This document shows, one piece after another, positions 44,617-51,017 of a stretch of DNA of 51,017 bases. This DNA is from Lachnospiraceae bacterium. Lineage in GTDB: Bacteria > Bacillota > Clostridia > Lachnospirales > Lachnospiraceae. The DNA lies in the NCBI GenBank assembly GCA_029338875.1, contig JAQYBF010000062.1, forward strand, positions 1 to 51,017, in the 5' to 3' direction. Below the pieces are notes generated by a model. The model made no database searches and had not been told where the DNA came from. It saw only the letters and a program-made list of their open reading frames with translations. A program made the translations under genes and the position numbers. Each line of letters opens with the position of its first letter. Position 1 is the first letter of the stretch.

Positions 44617-46845
44617 TTATTCTCCTTTTTTTGTTATTTTGGCTTTTGTTATTTTGGCTTTCTTATGATCCGCACGGGCGATCCGGCTCTTCAGCTCTTT
44701 CTCATAGAACCGGGCATCCCTCCGAAAGATCTGCTGGAGGCCGGCAGTGGAGCCGTTTTTCATGACAAAAGCGGTTCGCCTCTTGATGAAGCTCTCCAGT
44801 TTCTCCATATATTCTTCCGTTGTGATCTCTCCCTCTGCCACCAGGTTCAATCCCTTCTCCCAGCTTGCGGTTAGTTTCGGATCCAAGAGGGAAGGGATGG
44901 ACCCGTTTACAATATCATAGATGATCTCTCCGGAAAGCGTCGGCGTTATGATCTGTGTCTTCTTATTCAGATTCAGATATCGATTCGAAACCAGTTTGGA
45001 CAGAATCTCCGCCCGGGTAGCAGAAGTTCCGATGCCCTGGCCCTTGATCTGCTCCCTGAGTTCCTCATCTTCAATCAGCTGGCCTGCATTTTCCATAGCA
45101 AGAATCATGGAGCCTGAATTATAGCGCTTGGGCGGGGATGTCTCTCCCTCCCGGACACCGAAAGAAGTAAACTGTACTTTCCCGCCCTTCTTCAAGGTTT
45201 CGAAGAAGGCTCTGGCTTCCTGTCTGGAATCCTTCTCCTCCCCGTCAGAAGAAGCATCCTCCTCTGCCGGATCCGCTTTCTTCTCTGTTCCCTTCGCCCC
45301 AGGCGGATCTTTTTTCGTGAAGGAATAATTCATGATACCGAGGTAGCCGTTCTTCTCCAGATATTTCCCGGAAGCGAAGAATTTCTCGCCCTCGCAATCC
45401 ACAGTCAGACTGATCTTCAGATACTCTGCCGGCGACAGGAAAATTGCTAAGAAACGCCGGACAATGATCTCATAGACATGAGCCGACAGAGGTTTCAGAG
45501 ACTTCAGGGCGGACAGACCCTGGCCGGTCGGAATCACGGCATAGTGGTCGGTGATCTTCTTATCATCCGTATATCTCGTCTTTCCGATCCCTTTATATCT
45601 TCCATTCTGAAGGATGTAATCCGCTGCCTGATGAAACATGGGCAGAGCCGAGATCCCCCGGATATTCCGATCGATCTCCTTTGCCACCGCAGAAGACAGG
45701 ACCCTGGCATCCGTTCGGGGATAGGTCACAAGTTTCTTTTCATACAATTCCTGGATGATATTCAAGGTCTCATCCGGACTGATCTTAAAAAGCTTGGAGC
45801 AGTCACTCTGCAGCTCAGCCAGGTTATAAAGAAGGGGCGGATTCTTCTTCTCCTTCTTTTTACTAAGTTCGGTCACTTTACCCTCAAGCGCCAGGGGAGT
45901 ATTTTTCTTTTCGTCAAATATAAGGCCTGGGTTTACATTTGCATCTGTTCCAGACGGGGAGGAAGCTGGTCCGGAAGGCGGATTTTCGGGCGCTTCATTG
46001 GCTTTCTTTGCCGCATGATCCCTTAAATATTCGATCAGTCCGATGGCATCGGCTTCCTTCTGAAAGCCGTTTTCCTTATAGAGAAGGGGCGACTTATCAT
46101 AATGAGAACCTTCGACGGCCTTCCACTCGGCAGTCAGAGCAGGTGTTTCGGCGACCACCCGATAGAAGGGGGTCTTCACGAAATCCCGGATCTCCCGCTC
46201 TCTTCGCACGACCATGCCGAGAACACAGGTCATGACCCGGCCAACGGAGATCACGGCATAGCGTTCGTGGAAGAAGGATGCCATAGCGTTGCCATAGCGG
46301 AGGGTGAGAAGGCGGGAGAAATTGATCCCCATGAGATAGTCTTCCTTGGCTCTTAAGTAGGCGGCATCCGCCAGATGGTCATAGGCGCTCAAGTCCTTGG
46401 CTTCCCGAATGCCCCGCTTGATCTCCTCTTCGGTCTGGGAATCGATCCAGACTCTCCTTTCTTCCTTGTCATGGACATGGGCTTCCTGTCGGACCAGGCG
46501 ATAGATATACTCTCCTTCTCGTCCACTATCGGTGCAGACGTAGATCCGGCTGACATCCTGCCGGTTCAGAAGACCGGAAACGATCTGAAACTGCTTTTTT
46601 GCGGACGGGATCACTTCATAGAGAAAGTGATCCGGGAGAAATGGCAGGGTATCCAGACGCCATTTCTTGTATTTCTCGTCATAGGCATCCGGAAAGCTCA
46701 TGGTCACGAGATGGCCCACGCACCAGGTCACGACGATACGCTCTGACTCCAGATAACCGGTATGGTCTGTCATCTTTTCCGAGAAAACCTTGGCGAACTC
46801 CCGGGCCACACTCGGCTTCTCGGCGATAAAAAGATTCTTTCCCAT
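44617..46845 (-). CDS. topB: DNA topoisomerase III
   Basis: Type IA topoisomerase that relaxes negative supercoils and separates replicated DNA. Toprim domain: LFIAEKPSVAREFAKVF, then TDSGREGEYIYRLV with the metal-binding acidic residues. The catalytic Tyr lies in VTYPRTDARVL, and ISVGRVMTCVLGMV and GTSATRAEI are family segments. 742 residues. Two Lys/Ser/Asp-rich inserts lie in the middle. No zinc fingers follow the core. The C-terminus ends in KAKITKAKITKK, a short Lys repeat. Confidence 0.95.
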   Translation of the reverse strand: MGKNLFIAEKPSVAREFAKVFSEKMTDHTGYLESERIVVTWCVGHLVTMSFPDAYDEKYKKWRLDTLPFLPDHFLYEVIPSAKKQFQIVSGLLNRQDVSRIYVCTDSGREGEYIYRLVRQEAHVHDKEERRVWIDSQTEEEIKRGIREAKDLSAYDHLADAAYLRAKEDYLMGINFSRLLTLRYGNAMASFFHERYAVISVGRVMTCVLGMVVRREREIRDFVKTPFYRVVAETPALTAEWKAVEGSHYDKSPLLYKENGFQKEADAIGLIEYLRDHAAKKANEAPENPPSGPASSPSGTDANVNPGLIFDEKKNTPLALEGKVTELSKKKEKKNPPLLYNLAELQSDCSKLFKISPDETLNIIQELYEKKLVTYPRTDARVLSSAVAKEIDRNIRGISALPMFHQAADYILQNGRYKGIGKTRYTDDKKITDHYAVIPTGQGLSALKSLKPLSAHVYEIIVRRFLAIFLSPAEYLKISLTVDCEGEKFFASGKYLEKNGYLGIMNYSFTKKDPPGAKGTEKKADPAEEDASSDGEEKDSRQEARAFFETLKKGGKVQFTSFGVREGETSPPKRYNSGSMILAMENAGQLIEDEELREQIKGQGIGTSATRAEILSKLVSNRYLNLNKKTQIITPTLSGEIIYDIVNGSIPSLLDPKLTASWEKGLNLVAEGEITTEEYMEKLESFIKRRTAFVMKNGSTAGLQQIFRRDARFYEKELKSRIARADHKKAKITKAKITKKGE

Positions 46846-46862
46846 ATTCCTCCCTCAAGCAG

Positions 46863-46910
46863 AAAAAGAATGCTGTGAATCGTCTTAGCTTCGGACTTTC
46901 CACAGCATTC
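46863..46910 (-). terminator. Intrinsic terminator of asd
   Basis: GAATGCTGTG (46868-46877) and CACAGCATTC (46901-46910) form a 10-bp stem; TTTTTC follows on the minus strand. Confidence 0.82.
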
Positions 46911-46989
46911 CATGTTTTACAGTTTCCTTCGAACGGACCGGTCTATCTTTTACGAATGATCCTCCATCAGACTTAATCGGATACGATCC

Positions 46990-48075
46990 TTACTTCTTCT
47001 CAATATAGCCCTTTGCAGTCAGAAGTTCTGCGCAAAGAACACCGCCGCCTGCTGCTCCGCGGATGGTATTGTGAGAGAGACCGACAAACTTCCAGTCGAA
47101 AATGGAATCCGGGCGCAGGCGGCCGATGGAAACTCCCATGCCATGTTCAAAATTCACATCCAAAGCAACCTGTGGCCGATTGTCTTCTTCCAGATACTGA
47201 ATGAAGTGCTCTGGAGCGCTGGGAAGCTTCAGGTCCTGAGGCAGGCCCTTAAATTCGCGAAGTTTCCGGATCAGTTCTTCCTTGGTCGGCTGCTTTCTGA
47301 AATTCACAAAGCAGGTGGCCGTATGTCCATAAAGAATGGGAACTCGAATACACTGAGATGTAATCTGGATATTGTCTGCCGGCTTGATCTCGCCATCTTC
47401 CACCTTACCCCAGATTCGAAGCGGCTCCTTCTCGGACTTCTCCTCTTCGCCTGCGATATAGGGGATGATATTTCCTTCCATCTCGGGCCAGTCTTTGAAG
47501 GTCTTGCCGGCTCCGGAAATTGCCTGATAGGTGGAAACAACTGCCTGGTAGGGTTCGAATTCCTTCCATGCGGACAAGGCCGGTGTATAGGACTGGATGG
47601 AGCAGTTCGGCTTTACGGCGATGAAACCACGCTTGGTTCCCAGGCGCTTTCTCTGATACTTGATCACTTCAATATGCTCCGGATTGATCTCCGGAACGAC
47701 CATAGGGACATCCTTGGTCCAGCGATGTGCCGAATTATTGGAAACGACCGGTGTCTCGGTCTTGGCATAAGCCTCTTCAATGGCACGGATCTCATCCTTG
47801 GACATATCCACTGCGGAGAAAACGAAGTCCACATTTTCAGCGACTTTTTCGACTTCGTTTACATTCATGACCGTAAGATTCCGAACGCTTTCCGGAATCG
47901 GGGTCTCCATTTTCCAACGGCCATTCACAGCCTCTTCATAAGTCTTTCCTGCGGAGCGGGGACTTGCCGCAACGACTTTCACCTCAAACCAGGGATGATT
48001 TTCCAACAGGGCGATAAATCGCTGTCCGACCATACCGGTCGCTCCAAGAATGCCGACTCTTAATTTTTCACTCAT
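46990..48075 (-). CDS. asd: Aspartate-semialdehyde dehydrogenase
   Basis: Reduces aspartyl phosphate to aspartate semialdehyde, the branch point to lysine, threonine and methionine. NADP-binding GILGATGMVGQRF is at the start; the catalytic Cys is in AVKPNCSIQSY; SGAGKTFKDW and the His-containing TSQCIRVPILYGHTA follow. 361 residues. The sequence pattern is the type shared with archaea and fungi. A polypurine stretch with several GGA/GGAG words precedes the ATG. The leader carries a 15-bp repeat array. Confidence 0.95.
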   Translation of the reverse strand: MSEKLRVGILGATGMVGQRFIALLENHPWFEVKVVAASPRSAGKTYEEAVNGRWKMETPIPESVRNLTVMNVNEVEKVAENVDFVFSAVDMSKDEIRAIEEAYAKTETPVVSNNSAHRWTKDVPMVVPEINPEHIEVIKYQRKRLGTKRGFIAVKPNCSIQSYTPALSAWKEFEPYQAVVSTYQAISGAGKTFKDWPEMEGNIIPYIAGEEEKSEKEPLRIWGKVEDGEIKPADNIQITSQCIRVPILYGHTATCFVNFRKQPTKEELIRKLREFKGLPQDLKLPSAPEHFIQYLEEDNRPQVALDVNFEHGMGVSIGRLRPDSIFDWKFVGLSHNTIRGAAGGGVLCAELLTAKGYIEKK

Positions 48076-48150
48076 AACGCTCTCCTTTTTCTTTTCCTTT
48101 TTCCTTTTCCTTCTATGATCCTGCGTATATGATCCTCGTGGCAGAGTATA

Positions 48151-48243
48151 CTACGCTCTCTCATGCATTGTTCTCTCATGCATTGCTCTCTCAAGCATTG
48201 CTCTCACATGCATTGCTTTCACATGCATTGCTTTCTCATGCAT
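48151..48243 (-). CDS. Possible 30-codon repetitive leader ORF before asd
   Basis: An open frame made wholly of six 15-bp repeat units. It starts at ATG 48243 and ends in TAG just past the last repeat. Each pentad begins with Met, and the pattern is Met, His/Leu, Glu/Val, Lys/Arg, Ala/Thr, so six of 30 residues are Met and five are His. Every unit carries a GAGAG- or GAAAG-like word just before its ATG. No good ribosome binding site precedes the first ATG, and no attenuator hairpin lies between it and asd. Translation is unproven; it could be a chance effect of a repeat of length divisible by three. Confidence 0.35.
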   Translation of the reverse strand: MHEKAMHVKAMHVRAMLERAMHERTMHERA

Positions 48244-48245
48244 TC
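48156..48245. repeat. 15-bp tandem repeat, six copies, upstream of asd
   Basis: Units begin at 48156, 48171, 48186, 48201, 48216 and 48231, consensus CTCTCTCATGCATTG, with one to three changes per unit. The core GCATTGCT is shared with the repeat upstream of iorA (823-873). Confidence 0.85.
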
Positions 48246-48259
48246 ATGAGTTATTCATT

Positions 48260-48289
48260 ATCATATCCCAAAGACGGGTCCGATTACAA
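48260..48289 (-). promoter_or_regulatory. Predicted promoter of asd inside the argH end
   Basis: TTGTAA (48289-48284) and TATGAT (48265-48260) on the minus strand, 18-bp spacer; the -35 box overlaps the argH stop codon. Transcription would start near 48252, directly before the repeat array. Confidence 0.45.
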
Positions 48290-49678
48290 GCCCAGGGCTT
48301 TATGATCCTCGAGATATTGCTTACTCTTCTTGATCTCTTCTTCCATGGCTTTGCGGCCGGGCGCTCCGGTCGTCAGTCTCTTATCGACACAAGTTTCCAT
48401 ACTTATGGCTTCATAAATATCTTCATCGAAGGCCGGTGAAAACTGCCGTAACTCTTCGAGTGACATATCATCGATCGGCTTCTTTTTTTCAATGCCATAG
48501 AGGACGACCTGACCGATGATACCATGCGCATCCCGGAAGGGAATGCCCTTCCGAACCCGATAATCTGCGGCATCCGTGGCATTGGTGAAGCCATGACGGG
48601 CGCTCTCCTTCATCCGGTCCTCCCGAAAACGTATGGTCGAAAGCATGCCGTTAAAGAGATCCAGGCAGGAATTTGCCGTATCCATGGCATCGAAAGACAA
48701 CTCCTTATCTTCCTGCATATCCTTATTATAAGCCAGGGGAATGCCCTTCATCGTGGTCAGGAGGGCCATCAGGGCCCCGTAGACCCGGCCGGTCTTGCCA
48801 CGGACCAGCTCTGCAATATCCGGATTCTTCTTCTGCGGCATGATGGAAGATCCGGTGCTATAGGCATCATCGATTTCAACAAATTGGTATTCATTGGAAT
48901 TCCAGAGAATGATCTCCTCGGAAAACCGTGACAGATGCATCATGATGATCGAAAGTGCCGAGAGATATTCCAGGAGATAATCCCGGTCACTGACTCCGTC
49001 CATGGAATTGGCGGTCGGTCCTTTGAAATGTAAGAGCGAGGCCGTATAATCCCGATCCAGAGGATAGGTGGTGCCTGCGAGGGCACCGGAACCCAAAGGG
49101 CAGTAATTCATCCGTTCATGGATATCGGCCATCCTTTCCCGATCTCTTTTAAACATCTCGAAGTAGGCACCCATATGATGAGCCAGGGTGATGGGCTGAG
49201 CCTTCTGCAAATGAGTAAATCCCGGCATAATGGTGGAAGTATGCTTTTCCATGATCGAAAGAATCGTGGAAAGGAGAGACCGTAAATAAGAATCCGTAGC
49301 CTCGACTTCCTTTCTGGTATAGAGACGCATATCCAATGCCACCTGGTCATTTCTGGAACGGCCGGTATGAAGCTTCTTTCCGACCGATCCGATCCGGTCG
49401 ATCAGATTGGCTTCCACAAAGGAATGCACATCTTCATATTTCTCCGTGATAGGAAGCTTTCCCTCTCGAACATCGTCTTCAATGGACTGTAAGCCCAAAA
49501 GGATCCGGTCTCTCTCGTCCTCTGTCAGAATGCCCTGCTTTGCGAGCATACGGACATGGGCCCGGCTGCCCTCCAGATCTTCGGATAGAAGTCTTTGATC
49601 AAATCCGATGGATGCATTGAAGGCATATACCTTATCATCTGTTGCTTTGGTAAATCTCCCGCCCCATAACTGAGCCAA
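48284..49678 (-). CDS. argH: Argininosuccinate lyase
   Basis: Splits argininosuccinate to arginine and fumarate, the last step of arginine synthesis. The start MAQLWGGRFTK and the fumarase-superfamily signature GSSIMPQKKNPDI with the catalytic Ser are present, along with HTGRSRNDQVALD and the active-site HLQKAQPIT. 464 residues, full length. It is apart from argG and from the argJBD group. Confidence 0.96.
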   Translation of the reverse strand: MAQLWGGRFTKATDDKVYAFNASIGFDQRLLSEDLEGSRAHVRMLAKQGILTEDERDRILLGLQSIEDDVREGKLPITEKYEDVHSFVEANLIDRIGSVGKKLHTGRSRNDQVALDMRLYTRKEVEATDSYLRSLLSTILSIMEKHTSTIMPGFTHLQKAQPITLAHHMGAYFEMFKRDRERMADIHERMNYCPLGSGALAGTTYPLDRDYTASLLHFKGPTANSMDGVSDRDYLLEYLSALSIIMMHLSRFSEEIILWNSNEYQFVEIDDAYSTGSSIMPQKKNPDIAELVRGKTGRVYGALMALLTTMKGIPLAYNKDMQEDKELSFDAMDTANSCLDLFNGMLSTIRFREDRMKESARHGFTNATDAADYRVRKGIPFRDAHGIIGQVVLYGIEKKKPIDDMSLEELRQFSPAFDEDIYEAISMETCVDKRLTTGAPGRKAMEEEIKKSKQYLEDHKALGL

Positions 49679-49766
49679 AACTCTCTCCTCCCGTTCTTCT
49701 TACTACTAATTCTGTTCTTTCTTTTCCTATATTGCGATTTCTTTTCTTATGTTTCGATTTCTTATC

Positions 49767-50528
49767 CTATATTTCGATAGGAGGCACGATCTTCTTTGAT
49801 GAATCAGTCTTGTTCCCTCGTTTCTCGGCCTGTCCTTCCTCCATATCCAGCTTTTCGGCCTCTCGCATGTCGGCTTCCCGCTTTTCGGATTCCCGCTTCT
49901 CAGCCTCCCGCTTTTCGGCTTCCATCCGGGAAAAGACGCAGCCACAGAAATTCTGCCGATAAAGGCCGTATTCTTTTGACAATTCAGTCGACCGCTTGAA
50001 GCCGTTTCGTTTTCGAAATTCGGAAGGAAGGAATTTGACACCGTACTTGTCTGCCATCTCCTCACCGATCCGGTTCAAAAGGACCGGATCCTTCATGGGA
50101 CTGATGGTAAGCGTTGTTGTGAAATAATCAAGTCCCAGTTCTTTGGCCTTTTTTGCCGCCTCTTCCAGACGGAGGCGAAAACAGATCTCGCAGCGCTCTC
50201 CACCTTCCGGCGCATCTTCATAGCCCTTGACTGCTTCATAATACCGCTTTGGTTCATATTTCCCGGAGAGGAAGGTCACCGGATGCCGGGTTGGCATTTC
50301 CCGGATCAGGCGGCTCAGCTCCTCCTCGCGGTACTCGTATTCCGTTGCCGGTGAGATGTTCGGATTATAATAAAAATCAGTTATGGCGAAATACTGCGAT
50401 AAGTATTCCAGCACATAACTGCTGCAAGGCGCACAACAACTGTGCAGAAGTAAAGTCGGCACAGTTGCTGCGGCAATATTCTCTTCGATGATAACATCCA
50501 GTTCCTTCTGGTAGTTCCGCCGATTCAA
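49767..50528 (-). CDS. queH: Epoxyqueuosine reductase QueH
   Basis: Last step of queuosine synthesis in tRNA, the non-cobalamin alternative to QueG. Motifs: LLLHSCCAPCSSYV with adjacent Cys, GERCEICFRLRLEEAA, the TTTLTISPMKD segment and NFCGCVFS near residue 190. The catalytic core ends by about residue 195. A tail of about 55 residues follows, with repeats of Arg-Glu-Ala-Glu-Lys (EAEKREAEKRESEKREA), predicted helical. The start is TTG 50528 with AAGGAG upstream. It directly follows a small membrane protein gene (three bases). Confidence 0.92.
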   Translation of the reverse strand: MNRRNYQKELDVIIEENIAAATVPTLLLHSCCAPCSSYVLEYLSQYFAITDFYYNPNISPATEYEYREEELSRLIREMPTRHPVTFLSGKYEPKRYYEAVKGYEDAPEGGERCEICFRLRLEEAAKKAKELGLDYFTTTLTISPMKDPVLLNRIGEEMADKYGVKFLPSEFRKRNGFKRSTELSKEYGLYRQNFCGCVFSRMEAEKREAEKRESEKREADMREAEKLDMEEGQAEKRGNKTDSSKKIVPPIEI

Positions 50529-50531
50529 TCG

Positions 50532-50855
50532 TCACTCCTTCTCCTGCCAAAGTGTGAAAAGTGTCAGAGCAAAGGCATAGATGAGGCAGATCAGTATGGC
50601 AAAAACCGCCTTCCCGATGACAAAACCTACGATCAGCTGGACAAGGATGGCCAGACCATGAATGTAGACGGGAACCTTACGAAGGAGCGCCGAAAGGACT
50701 GTTTCCAAGACCACAAGACATCCGACCGCTACCGGTGGAATATGGAGTACTGCAATGGAAATCGCAAAAACTACGATTTCTGCCGCGACAAAAGCCAAGA
50801 GTAAAATCAGAGGGTTCTTCCCCTTTTTTGCAAAATCAGAAAAAGATCCAGTCAT
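50532..50855 (-). CDS. Small membrane protein, 107 residues
   Basis: Three membrane segments (about 16-38, 42-60 and 66-95) after a short cytoplasmic N-terminus (MTGSFSDFAKKGKN). I do not recognise the family. The start is ATG 50855, with GAGGAGG six bases upstream. It ends three bases before queH, so they share a transcript; a link to queuosine precursor uptake is conceivable but the sequence does not resemble QueT or YhhQ as far as I can tell. Confidence 0.7.
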   Translation of the reverse strand: MTGSFSDFAKKGKNPLILLLAFVAAEIVVFAISIAVLHIPPVAVGCLVVLETVLSALLRKVPVYIHGLAILVQLIVGFVIGKAVFAILICLIYAFALTLFTLWQEKE

Positions 50856-50890
50856 AACACGCCTCCTCAAGACGAAATGGTAACAAAAAA

Positions 50891-50963
50891 AGCTTCGAAT
50901 CGGATTCGAACCGACGACCCCTTCATTACGAGTGAAGTGCTCTACCAGCTGAGCTATCGAAGC
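50891..50963 (-). tRNA. tRNA-Thr (anticodon CGT)
   Basis: Cloverleaf on the minus strand: acceptor GCTTCGA/TCGAAGC, D stem GCTC/GAGC, anticodon stem CTTCA/TGAAG with loop CTCGTAA (anticodon CGT, reads ACG), T arm GTCGG-TTCGAAT-CCGAT, discriminator T. No CCA is encoded; a T-run follows. The remaining 54 bases to the window edge show no feature. Confidence 0.92.
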
Positions 50964-51017
50964 AATCGAATGTTATTATATAGAACTTTCGATGACATTG
51001 CAAATATTTTTTTCAGA

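Noticed and set aside
44617-46845. topB as a marker of an integrated conjugative element
   Set aside because: No integrase, relaxase, conjugation genes or attachment-site repeats are near; flanking genes are core metabolism.
47071-48063. 330-codon plus-strand frame antisense to asd
   Set aside because: Shadow of a conserved enzyme gene.
48156-48245. CRISPR array
   Set aside because: Units of 15 bp abut with no spacers and no cas gene is near; it is a simple tandem repeat.
50891-50963. tRNA-Thr as an integration site
   Set aside because: No integrase and no duplicated tRNA 3' end were seen within the window.

Overview
The window looks like the chromosome of a strictly anaerobic, low-to-mid GC Gram-positive bacterium of the Clostridia, most likely Lachnospiraceae. 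This is inferred from gene content: an energy-converting (Ech-type, group 4) [NiFe] hydrogenase, an indolepyruvate:ferredoxin oxidoreductase subunit, a GerMN lipoprotein, a high-molecular-weight rubredoxin, a GGGtGRT-family protein, AGGAGG-type ribosome binding sites and several TTG starts. No phage, insertion sequence, CRISPR array or rRNA was seen. Most genes are on the minus strand and housekeeping or metabolic.

Layout. 1-764: 5' part of iorA. 765-1463: repeat-rich spacer between divergent promoters. 1464-3677 (+): apbE and holA. 10608-3774 (-): comEA, a two-component system, a GerMN lipoprotein and comEC, all in one direction. 15745-10718 (-): hypF-hypC-hypD-hypE. 15850-16075: a strongly folded non-coding element. 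21678-16193 (-): echABCDEF, with hypA divergent at 22042. 26644-22480 (-): a GNAT acetyltransferase, argJ, argB and argD, divergent from argG (26984, +) across a spacer with ARG-box-like sites. 28381-35680 (-): metA, ligA, an rluF-type pseudouridine synthase with a long repetitive tail, an SH3-domain surface protein, tRNA-Arg(CCG), an AroD-like protein and a Dabb protein. 35906-39221 (-): azlD, azlC, nhaC-type antiporter, vanZ-like. 39401-41111 (-): a 58-residue orphan, asparaginase and an overlapping Cys-rich small protein. 41281 (+): flavin reductase-rubredoxin fusion. 43692-41970 (-): NifU-like scaffold and GGGtGRT protein. 44612-50963 (-): hexapeptide-repeat protein, topB, asd, argH, queH, a small membrane protein and tRNA-Thr(CGT).

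How it fits together. Ech should couple reduced-ferredoxin oxidation to H2 formation and ion pumping. HypA, C, D, E and F supply most of the Ni-Fe cofactor machinery; hypB is not in the window. The arginine genes cover acetylglutamate recycling through argininosuccinate lyase, apart from argC and the carbamoyltransferase. asd and metA serve aspartate-family synthesis.

Most worth a second look: the folded element at 15850-16075; an in-frame 15-bp repeat forming a possible 30-codon Met-rich leader ORF before asd; an AroD-like protein lacking the Schiff-base lysine; the GGGtGRT/scaffold operon with a 20-bp palindrome at its predicted start site; a Rex-like site at the ech promoter; and a recurring habit of low-complexity tails or inserts on conserved enzymes. 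All functional statements come from reading the sequence and from family knowledge; no database search was run.
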